This document shows, piece after piece, positions 10,376-21,700 of a stretch of DNA of 64,000 bases. The position numbers and the translations under genes were made by a program. The notes beneath the pieces were generated by a model. That model was not told the origin of the DNA, ran no database searches, and was given only the letters and a program-made list of their open reading frames with translations. How positions within the stretch are numbered: position 1 is the first letter of the stretch; each line of letters begins with the position of its first letter. Source of the stretch: Antedon mediterranea (taxonomy: Eukaryota > Echinodermata > Crinoidea > Comatulida > Antedonidae); the NCBI RefSeq assembly GCF_964355755.1, contig NC_092678.1, forward strand, positions 1,263,922 to 1,327,921. Direction: 5' to 3'.

Positions 10376-13300
10376 CTAATCAAACTCAACGTCCATTTGC
10401 TTGATTGTAGATACATCTTTGGCCAGAAGGGCGTAAACGTCCCGCGCTGCTTTAACCTTCGCTTCAGCATATAAAATCAGTGACTTTTGAAAATCCAGGG
10501 TGCGCTGTTGGTGGAATTTGGTAATCTGTCGATAAAGAACATTGTTATATTGCTGTGTTGCAATCAACAAAGAAGTTTACATGCCAAGCAATTGAGAGGC
10601 AAAGATATAAAACAATTTCTTTTGTCTAACTTTTAGGTTGTTAATTTCTCCAGTGCAATACGGGATGCTGCAACATCTGGGTCACAACTTACCTCCTTTT
10701 TTGCTACTTCTGAAATTGCATTTAGTTCTTTTTCAGCGTCTTCTTTAGCAGCCTCCGCCTGAAAATAACAATGGAATAACACTGGAATAAATGTTTTTGT
10801 TGCCATGTGCATGATATAGGACAATCGATTCACATCATGTTGCTACTAGACATAAATAAATCACCTTAAGCTCTGTCTATACTATCAATTAGTTTGACAA
10901 AAATGTGTGATGTGCCCAAATATGGTAGTGATAATAATACCCAATTATGGTAGGATATCATCATGTCCATATATGGGCACATCACATCAAGTTTGATAGT
11001 GTAAACAGAGCTTTACAAAACTCCAGAGTTTACAGCCACCAGGGCATGTATGCCCATGCCCAATGTGAAAGGGGCTTATAGTCTTTTAAATCTTACCATA
11101 GGCTTCTTGAGTGGCTTGGCTTTCTCTAATGTTTTTGATGCGTTATCAAATTGAACTAAGGCACATGTTCTTTCAAACAACATTTCCTAAAACAAAGATG
11201 ACAACTGTTATTTTTATCACCAAATAAATGAGGAGCAAGCAAATGAAATTGCAATATACAGTGACTCAGATCTAAAGGTACATCAAGGGTCTGGGTCTAT
11301 GCAGTAGAATGTCATTTGAATGCAAAACAACCTAAACTGCAATGTACAGTACCTATGACAATAGAATATCAACGTAGTGAGTTTAAATATACATGCATAC
11401 TATTGAGTGGTTACTCACTTTACACGATAGCCAGTATCTGGAGTAAAGATCTAAGTGAAAGCCCAAAGTGGTTACTCACTTTACACGATAGCCAGTAATC
11501 TGGAGTAAAGATCTAAGTGAAAGCCCAAAGTGGTTACTCACTTTACACGATAGCCAGTATCTGAAGTAAAGATCTAAGTGAAAGCCCAAAGTGGTTACTC
11601 ACTTTACACGATAGCCAGTATCTGGAGTAAAGATCTAAGTGAAAGCCCAAAGTGGTTACTCACTTTACACGATAGCCAGTATCTGGAGTAAAGATCTAAG
11701 TGAAAGCCCAATGTGGTTACTCACTTTACACAATAGCCAGTATCTGGAGTAAAGATCTAAGTGAAAGCCCAAAGTGGTTACTCACTTTACACGATAGCCA
11801 GTATCTGGAGTAAAGATCTAAGTGAAAGCCCAAAGTGGTTACTCACTTTACACGATAGACAGTATCTGGAGTAAAGATCTAAGTGAAAGCCCAAAGTGGT
11901 TACTCACTTTACACGATAGCCAGTATCTGGAGTAAAGATCTAAGTGAAAGCCCAAAGTGGTTACTCACTTTACACGATAGCCAGTATCTGAAGTAAAGAT
12001 CTAAGTGAAAGCCCAAAGTGGTTACTCACTTTACACGATAGCCAGTATCTGAAGTAAAGATCTAAGTGAAAGCCCAAAGTGGTTACTCACTTTACACGAT
12101 AGCCAGTATCTGGAGTAAAGATCTAAGTGAAAGCCCAATGTGGTTACTCACTTTACACAATAGCCAGTATCTGGAGTAAAGATCTAAGTGAAAGCCCAAA
12201 GTGGTTACTCACTTTACACGATAGACAGTATCTGGAGTAAAGATCTAAGTGAAAGCCCAATGTGGTTACTCACTTTACACAATAGCCAGTATCTGGAGTA
12301 AAGATCTAAGTGAAAGCCCAATTTGGTTACTCACTTTACACAATAGCCAGTATCTGGAGTAAAGATCTAAGTGAAAGCCCAAAGTGGTTACTCACTTTAC
12401 ACGATAGCCAGTATCTGGAGTAAAGATCTAAGTGAAAGCCCAAAGTGGTTACTCACTTTACACGATAGACAGTATCTGGAGTAAAGATCTAAGTGAAAGC
12501 CCAAAGTGGTTACTCACTTTACACGATAGCCAGTATCTGGAGTAAAGATCTAAGTGAAAGCCCAAAGTGTTTTCATCGTTGGCAGTACACACGTCAACAG
12601 CATACCCATAATGGTCTATGGATTTCGCAAATTCAACCTGAAGTCTATAATAAAAAGAAATACAATACCATAACGATTACCAAAGCCCTATTCACCAAAA
12701 AATAGTCATACCCATATGCTTATCACAAATAGTGACCCCGATAAGCATCTCACAAATAGTCACACCAATAAGCATATCACAAATACTTTAATCATTTACA
12801 TCAAGTACTTACTTGTTAATGATGGCAGACGCACCATTATCCTCTGCACTCATTCCCAAACACAGGGCAGTTGATAAATGGTTACAGGCCATAGATATTC
12901 CTGACAAAAGAACAAACAACATTAATAGACAAACTAGTATTATCCTAAAGCTCTGTCCACACTATCAAACTTTATGTGACAAAAAAATGTGATGTGCCCA
13001 TACATGGACATGATGATGTCATATCACTACCATATTTGGGCATACCACTACCATATTTGGGCACATCACACTTTAGTCAAACTAGTTTGATAGTGTAGGT
13101 AGATTTTAACAACGAACTATAAAATGTTGTGAACGTTTGGTTACCTAAATTATATACATACTGTTTGTTATATTTTGTGCATTAACTGATGCTGTCCACC
13201 ATAGAATTTCTAATTTGATAACAATTGGTTGTTTTTATCAAAATAATTTGCTATTTAGCTTTACTTACGGCACAAGCTGTTCACCATTGTGTCAAAATTA

Positions 13301-15466
13301 AGGCTAGTTTCCTTAGCAATTTTTTGCATATCATTTGCTAGATCTCGTTCTTTCTGGAACATTTCATCTATGTCTTTGTGGCCACCCTTTCGTACACCAT
13401 CTACTGCACGTGATAAGTTTGATAAAATACCTTTCTTCAGTTTGGCCCTTACTGGTGGCTAAAAGACAGTAAAACACTACTGTCACTATATTTTCAATGT
13501 ATTCGAGTTGGGAGTATTTTGTTTACTGTCCCACACGCAGTTGCTGATGGTTTCAGTTAAAAACTCTTTGTTCTTCTATATCTGGCATTATATTTGGATT
13601 TAATCAGCTTACCTCTTTCTTTGTAAGAAAATTAGACAACGCCTCACATTTTCCAATCGCTTCATGTCTCACAATCCCCTGTAAATACTTCTCTAGTTTA
13701 CGGCAATCTTTGTGAAATTCATCACCTATGCAAATAAAAAAAAGCTCTGTCTACACTATAAAACTAGTTTGACAAAAAAGTGGTAGTGATATGCCCAAAT
13801 ATGGTAGTGACATAACATCATGAAAATCATCAAGTCCATATATGGGCACATCACATTTTTTTGTCACATAAAGTTCCTTCCCTTGTCATCTTTAGAAATC
13901 TTAATATATTATTACCTTTTATATTTTTGCTTGCAGTTCCAAGTTGCTTGCGTGATTTGGCTTCTGCTTCAGCTGCAGATACTATTGGACGATCTGGCAA
14001 GGGTGGAAACTGAAATCATATAAAAAATTACTGGTATGCATTCATGTGTTGTAGTAACATGATTGGACTCCACTTTTTAAGACCTGATTAGAGCTTTAGT
14101 CTTTACTGTGTATGTTCCTTATGTATTTAAAATAGCTAACTCCTTTACCATTAGGCAGTATGTTTAGGCAGTGCTGTATTCTGTTCAATACACTTACTAT
14201 AACTCCTTTAACATTAGGCACTATATTTAGGCAGTGTTGTAGCCATTCAAAGTCTTCATATTGCCGGTCTACTTCGACTTCTTCTTTGCATTGTTCAAGC
14301 TAAAAATAAAACGAAAAACATTTTAAGTTATCTTTAGACAGTACACAAGTACACACATAACTTTGCCAACCACCTGTGCTGCAGTATACTGCAGTAGATG
14401 ATTTAAATGTACCTTGACTGTTGTGATTTGAAACATGACCACTTCGCCATTCTTACTAGCACCTTTAATCTGCACAGAGTACCACGGTTGAAATGGTTTC
14501 AATCTTATTTCTTCCTCTCCATTTATTTCACCATTTTCTTTTTGATGTTCGGGCTTTTCATCCTACAAAAAATAGATATAAAATAATATAAATGATAAAA
14601 TGGTTTAGACTATAGTGTATGTATAATTATTTTGCAAATGCATTTTCATTTTAGTTTGATAAGATCACCACACTCACTTAAATTAAACAAATTTCCATCT
14701 GGCTTTACTTTATGAGTATTGCCCTCTTCCTTCATATTACAATTTGATCATTGACATTGTTTTCCTTATTTTTATGCCTTTTCATCTCTGAAATCGCTTT
14801 TGCTACTCAATAATATTTAATCAAGAAGAACATTTGTTTTTATATGTGGAAGAAATAAATGTTGATTTGATTGAAATAATATTAAACCTAATTTGTAGCA
14901 ACGCAGATTAATTGCATGAATATACAAAATAATAAAAAAAAAAAACACACATCTAAATAGGATATAAAAATTACATACATCATTTCAGTATATTATTATT
15001 ACTACTGTATAAGGAATAATTAATAATTAATATAAATTTAAAATCATTTGAAAACAATGTATTTTGAAGTGAGTCGGTATGAACAAATAAAATGTATTCA
15101 ATGACCTATATTATATATCTCTATGATTATATATAGGATATCTATATGAAAATGAATCTTAAGTTGTTTGTGTTTTATTTCCTTGTAACGCTGTGTTTAG
15201 ATTGCAAAGCTTCATCATAATTAGAGACTAGAGTTTGTATAGGCTAGGTCTCTATCTATTTTATTATGCCTATTAGAGAGTAGTAGTAGGCCTAGTAGAT
15301 CCTCTCTAACTTTAGTTTAGAGCCGCCTATTAAAGTATTAAAACAAAGATATTATTTATTCATTAATAATAAATTATTAATAATATTAATAATAATATTT
15401 AATTATTATCAATATTTAAAAAATTATTCAATTAATTATTTTGTCAGTACTTACAGAATCAGACAT
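10376..15466 (-). CDS. PX-BAR sorting nexin, SNX5/6-like
   Basis: Eleven coding exons in transcription order: 15466-15455, 14562-14413, 14299-14198, 14009-13916, 13725-13613, 13458-13269, 12900-12813, 12644-12518, 11186-11097, 10758-10693, 10525-10376. All phases agree; the product is 393 aa (SNX5/6 about 405). An acidic N-terminus is followed by a PX domain (about 20-140) with FQPWYSVQI, RQYEDFEWLQHCL and FPPLPDRP, then PPVRAKLKKG and a helical BAR region to the end (ERTCALVQFDNASKTLEKAKP; FHQQRTLDFQKSL). SNX-BAR proteins bind phosphoinositides and tubulate endosomes for retromer/ESCPE-type recycling. The canonical PX Arg/Tyr set is only partly present, as in SNX5/6. Exon 8 ends in the 61-bp array at 11407-12568, and only its 5'-most donor keeps frame. 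The gene is head-to-head with COMMD7. Confidence 0.85.
10867..11014. mobile_element. MITE-A copy, complete
   Basis: taagctctgtctatactatc at the left and gatagtgtaaacagagctt at the right, about 148 bp, with the internal tgtgcccaaatatggtagtg and tccatatatgggcacatcac halves. It lies in a sorting-nexin intron. Ends are flanked by TA, suggesting a TA target site. Confidence 0.85.
11407..12568 (-). repeat. 61-bp minisatellite built from an exon-intron junction, 19 copies
   Basis: The plus-strand unit starts gtggttactcactttacacg and recurs at 61-bp spacing from 11407 to 12506 (one unit is 62 bp). On the minus strand each unit is the end of sorting-nexin exon 8 (coding LDLYSRYWLSCK) followed by its donor AAA|GTGAGT and about 20 intronic bases. 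The rightmost copy is the functional exon end. Copies differ at only a few positions (cgatag/caatag, tagcc/tagac, ctgg/ctga). Confidence 0.95.
12946..13107. mobile_element. MITE-A copy
   Basis: taaagctctgtccacactat ... tagtttgatagtgtaggtag. The right end has decayed past the tagtgta word. The internal block ccatatttgggca is doubled. It lies in a sorting-nexin intron. Confidence 0.8.
13742..13874. mobile_element. MITE-A copy, right end lost
   Basis: aaagctctgtctacactata at the left; the right side stops after tttttgtcacataaagtt. Intronic in the sorting nexin. Confidence 0.75.
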
Positions 15467-15781
15467 TATACTCTAGTATCTTGAAAAAACAATCTTAAAT
15501 TCCAAAGGACTGTAGGCCTAGGCCCTGTCAATGTGCAGAAGATGTTCTGTCAATATTATTTTAGGCAGCTCTAACTGCTTCTTGTGGGGTTGAAGTTTCC
15601 TGGTACGCAATTTATGAGGCCTAGCCTAGCCCACCAAGTCAACTTGTGATCAATTAATGTGCAACGTGACCCAACTTGACCTTGAGTTTGCGCCACCTAC
15701 CGCAATATTAATACAGTAATATAATTGGCCTTTAATTGGTTTTTAGTTAACGACTGGCTGGAGACTATCTTAACTTCTAAA
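15467..15781. promoter_or_regulatory. Bidirectional promoter interval, sorting nexin / COMMD7
   Basis: About 315 bp separate the two start codons on opposite strands. It contains inverted CCAAT words (taattgg near 15721-15727 and ttaattggtt near 15732) and no TATA box that I trust. Shared control is inferred from geometry only. Confidence 0.55.
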
Positions 15782-18700
15782 ATGGCGACTTCCTTTCATT
15801 TTACGACAGAAACGCCTGCTGATTCCATGTTTACAGATATTCAGACATTTAATAAATTTGAAGATGAGGTATTGTTATAACACTACCGGTCCTAGCTAGC
15901 TAGTATACCATAGCTAACATACAGACCATTTTTTTTATTCTAGCTAGTAGCTAGGCCTCCTATGCCAGACTAGGCGCGGACTCTTCTTTTTTGCATGCAG
16001 TGTCTACGCGGCCGCCGACCGGTGACTGACTGGGCGACTACTTACTGAAGAGGGCCAGGCGGCCTAGGCCTGCTACCTATATAACTAAAATAATATGGGA
16101 TGGTGGGAAATTGCAATACCAAAAGGCTTATAAATAGGACATTATAATTATTATGTTAATTAATAATTCAGTACTTTAATTTTTAAATTTCACAAATGTT
16201 TATATATGGCCTACTACTAGTACTAGCCTAGCTAGGCCCTAGGCCCTAGCTCCTAGCTAGGCTAATTTAATTAATTAATAATAATATTTTATTAATATTA
16301 CTAATAATTAATTTATTTTATTTGTAGAAATTTTCTCAGATCGTTTCTATAGTGTTTTCCTTTCTACTCGAACCAAGTAAGGTTGGTATTTATTCATTTT
16401 AAACTTTTTTAAAAATATAACCAGAAATGTTATCTTTTTCACAACTTTTGATGCAAAGGCATTGCAAAATGATTTCCTTCACCCGCTCTTGTTGAGTAGT
16501 AGATAATAATTTACTTTTTTTTATACTAAAAGTAAAATGTGTATATTTCTATTCCCAAAGTCAAGTAGATTCTTAAATCAGCTGGAAGAGTTTGCTGAAA
16601 CACACGGAATAAATGCAACAGGACTGAAGAATGTCACCAAAAGCATGCTCACAGTCCCATACAGTAAGTTTCTGGAGCCATTCCTGTTACCATGCATTCT
16701 CACAACAACATAGGCCTACATTTCATACAACCAAAATCATTATAAAACTAGTACTGCTTTTTGGCTGCTGTTCCATCAAACAAAATCCATGTTTTGTACA
16801 TAAAAAAATGTATTCATTCTGTTTATTCTTCAAGGTGCAGTCAAGCGTAACATGAATTCAGCTCAACTTCAGCAAGATATGATGCACTTAGGTAAGTACA
16901 GTTCATTTTATGCCACATAATATACACTGATATGGTGGTGTTGTTTATTTTATATATTCAACATTAGAATAGCTATAATTTGATAAAAAATACAAAACAA
17001 TTGTAAAAGTACATATGCAAATCTTGTGTTTAGTGTTTATTAATTTAAACAAATTTCAAAATGAATTGTCATGTCAGTTCACGGAAATCACCTTGACACC
17101 AGCTACTCTACTTTCCACCCCCCCCCCCTCACCACCTCTTAACACACTGATTACATATTATACTAGCTCTATTGGTTGTGATGACTCAGTAATTAAGTAT
17201 TTTTACATTGTTTTCTCCAAGATTTGCTGCGATTAATTTTCTTTGTCTGTTGGAGATTACACTGATACCACTTGTACTATTAATACCATCATTTTTTCCA
17301 TCTATTCGTTTTATGAATAAAACATTTTTATCAAATAATTGTAATTTATTAATACTGGCTACAATTATATTTTCGTCACTGTCAGTTACTATAGCATTGG
17401 GGTACTTAACTTTCCCATCTTCTTCACCTTCAATTACAAGTGTTTTAATAAAGGTACCATTTGCATTGATCATTTGTATTCTATGATTACCCCAGTCAGC
17501 CACCATTAAATTACCTTCCTTGGTTAAAGTGACATCACGGGGGTAATGCAGTTCGCCCTCTAAACCTATCTTACCAAGCAGTCTGCCATCATCAACATTG
17601 AATTTAAATACACAATGAGCTTGAAAGTCTGTGACAAACAGAACTCGTGTTTTTTCATTAACCGCCAACCCCCAAGGATTGATCAATATTTCTTTACCAA
17701 ATTGACTGATTTCTTGTAATGTGTCATTACACATTACAACCCTCTTTCCTTCTGTGTCGCTATACAGAATGCGACCATTACCCATTGTATGCATTTTATT
17801 GACTCTAACATTGTGTGCCAATTGAATATGGGCAACAAATTCACCCGAATGATTAAACTTGAGTAACTCATTAGAGTTGCTTGATACTAAGATACAACCA
17901 TCTTTATCTAATTGTACATCTGACAGGCAATATTTGTTGTCTACTTTGTGGTCTCCTATTGTATCAGTGGTGTGTACAAGTCCTAGTGGTTCCACTTTGA
18001 TATTCACTGGTGTTCCTTTTAAGTGTGCTACTCCAGCAGTGATCTCCATCTTCCAATCACCTTCCTTATCACATCTTCCTTTTATTCTGTACTCTCCACT
18101 TCCCATGTATTCAACTTCATCAGTGGCTGTTGTTTTCCCTGATGGCTTTATCAGAGTAGCAGCTACGTTACATCTATCAATTTCATCCAGGCTTGATACA
18201 ATCACTTCAAATGCTTGTCCCTCTGTTACAGTAATAGCTTTATCATCTTTGTCAATGGCGTACTTGTTATCAACGCATACAATTGTACCGAGGCCTTTGA
18301 TAATGGCATCATCTACCTTTGTATTTAATCTGAAGGTTGGTGTCACTTTTTTGGGATACGATTGGTTGTTTCGTGATTGCATTTCTTCAATGTTTTTGTT
18401 AACGTCATCAATATTTCTCATGTAATCATCAAGCGTTGTTGTATTTCCTGGTTTGTTCATTGTTGTTTTTGTAATTAATCTCTTCAAACTTTGTGCTTTC
18501 TGTTGGTGTGACTCTAGCTCCCTCACTTCACTTTCAGTTGATTTGGTCTTTTCCTTACATACGTTTTCAAGATCTAATAATAGTTTTTTACCCTCCTTTT
18601 TAACCTTTCTAACAATTTCGTCTGTATGCGCTTCTATAGCTGTGCGGCAAAGCTGTACATGCATCTCAAAATGTACTTTATCATCTATTATAGAATTATA

Positions 18701-21700
18701 TATAACTTCCAATTTCTGTTTGATATCATCAACTGACTCAACAAGGTTAGAGACTTGTTTGTTAAATGCATCTATAGCGTTCCATATCGGTTTAGCATCA
18801 TGTTCTTCATAACACTGCATAAAATGTGTGCATTTCTTGCAAGCACTTTTGCTACAATTTGCACAAAACAATTGTAAATTGTTATCTGGATGGTCTTGGC
18901 ATTTGCGTGGTACTTCTTTTGACATCTGTAAAAACAGGTTTAAGAATTTTATTCTATAGTTAGTAAGGAGGTTTCATTTTTGGAATGACATACAGTACAT
19001 ACATAGAATCCACAAGGATTTTGAGCTGATTGGTCTGTTTGTCAAACTCAATAATGTTAAGAGTTCTTATAACTTACATTTCTAGCTGGACTTACTACAA
19101 GAACGTATCAGCTGACATTGTGAAATAGTAAAGGACATTGTGAAATGTTATAATTTAAAAAAAAAATTAATATAACATTTTATATACTGTTATTTAGTTA
19201 TTTAGTATGTAAATTACCTTGTTTTCTTGATGTAGTTCCTTGTACTCTTAAACGTTTTGTATACAATACTGTAGTGATAGAATTAGGTACAGTTATTACA
19301 TTGATATTATTACTTAGTAGTCTAGCTTTTCTCATGCAAATTATGAATTTGACAATTTTTCAAATACTAACTGTATGAAGATAGAAAGAAAGTAGAATCC
19401 ATTGTGTTGATGATAATCAACAATGAGGAAGTATTATAAAAAGCCTGCAGCCATTCAAAATTCAGATGTGGGGTCACTAATGTCAATTTATACATATTCA
19501 TTTCTTGCATGATGACAGTCGCAATATTTATTTTCAATTTCAATAAAATTCTGTTTTTTTCCTGAAGTATTCATTCATTCATTCAGACGCTTTGTCTGAC
19601 TTTATTCAAACTTTATTCTATGGTTTTTGATTAACTTGTACAATAATTTTATAAAATTAATATAGATAAATATCATTTTCTTAAAAAGTATTCTGAAATT
19701 ATAAGCATGATTAATATATTTTAGATAGATTATTAATAATTATTGAATCCATTAAATGAAAGTATGCCATCCATATCAAACAAAAGAAAACAGAAAGAAC
19801 AAATTTACAGTAATTATGAACAGTGTGTTTTATTTAAAGGTAAAAACATCATTATGTCTTAAATATTTACATATGTACAGCCGTTTACCAGAATATACGG
19901 TAATTAGAGCAAATAATTAAATTAATACTAACTATACAGTATAAAGCCTCACATCACTTAAATTACTTGCAAATTAATTCATACAACCAGGGGACGATTT
20001 AGGAGAGGGGGGGGGGGGTGTCGGGCCCCATACTGTATAGATATTATGCACCCATTTACATACAATTTTATCAACGATTTTACAGGAAAAGGGGGTACAA
20101 ATCAACATTAAAAATCGTTACGTTTTTTTTTAAAGTTGAACCGAGTTCAACTTCAACGTTACGATCGGTAAAACTGACTGACCAATCAAATAGTTCATAA
20201 ATTACGTCATCATTGTTTGTGAAAAAATACGTACGCGCTGACAATGTTTAAACACAAAGTCAATGAATATTTTAAGAATGTTACTTAATGTTTCTTTTTG
20301 TTTCTCTCATGAAATTTCGTTTAAATAACTTTTTATTAAGATGTCAATTTGTCTCAGTTAAATGTACATTAGGACTTTAATAGATGGAAATAAGTTACAC
20401 TGAAAATGTGAAACTTTATCTAATTATCCTTGGTTCATTTTGTTCTGTTTCCATTGTTTGACACCTGTTTTGTTGTACTTTTCTGGTGTTGTCTTTTGAA
20501 TTTGATGTACTGTTTATCGTCTTTTTTATAATGTATTTTATGTATGAACCAAATAAATTCAATCAATCAATCAATTCTTGATTTTTTACAACGCGACGAT
20601 GTTTTTTGTACTCTTTTAAAACCTGATAATTTAAAATAACAAGTGTAAGTAAAATTTAATTTTAATATAAAAACAATTTAATTTAATGTTTGTCTTTAGT
20701 GTAAAAACTAGATTAAGATATAAGCGAAAACATGTCCTAGGCCGGATTGGTTGAAGCATCAAAACCCGTAACTTTTTCAATTTTCTTACGGGCCCGGCTG
20801 CACGTGACCGGCCTTGGCTTTGCAAAACTCCACGTCCATGTGTCCAAGCAACGTCGAAAGAACCAAGAAACCATTAAAGATAACGTAAAAATGTGTAAAA
20901 ATTCGCAACGGGAAAACAGGCTTTAGGCACCAAAAAAAACCAGTTCCGTATAGGCTATTAAATATGGTCTATAAAACCCACTATATTCAGATAATTATAT
21001 GACAAGAATCGACTGGCCAAAACGCCTCAGATGCTATCTCCGGGCGTCTAGAAAAATCCCCCTAGACGATTATTTTTCCCATATCGGGCCCCCCCCCCCC
21101 CCTCTTTATCAAAATCCTAGATCCGCCCCTCTTGAATTCACATGATATTGGTTTTACACTAATCTATTTTGAATCCATTTGTTGCATATTTTCTACATAG
21201 AATTGCTGTTTAGTAATTAAATATTTTCACATTGTCTTTTCCACGATTTGCTATTGCTAATCTCCTTGGTCTATTGGAGATTACACACATTCCCCATGGA
21301 AAATCAATACCATCATTTATGCCACCTATACATTTAATGAAAATGCCATTTATATCAAATAATTGTAGTTTATTTCTACTGGCTACAATTATATTTTCAT
21401 CCATGTCCATTACTATAGAATGAGGATACATAACTTTCCCAATTTCTTCACCTTCATTTACAAGTGTTTTAATAAATATACCATTTGCATCAAACATCTG
21501 TATTCTATGATTACCCCAGTCAACCACCATTAAATTGCCTTCCTTGGTTAAAGTGACATCACGGGGACAATCCAGTTTACCATGTTCTTTACCTTCAGAA
21601 CCTATCTTACCTAGCAAGTTACCGTTTTCAACATTGATTTTAAGTATACAATGAGAATGGAAGTCTGCAACATACATAACTTTTGTTTTATTGTTTAGTG

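Noticed and set aside
11407-12568. Array could encode 20-residue protein repeats in the sorting nexin
   Set aside because: The unit is 61 bp, not 60, so the frame shifts and a stop appears in the second unit.
17208-18812. Plus-strand frames of up to 188 codons (and their counterparts at 21232-22845)
   Set aside because: Antisense shadows of the NHL coding exons; they are duplicated only because the genes are.
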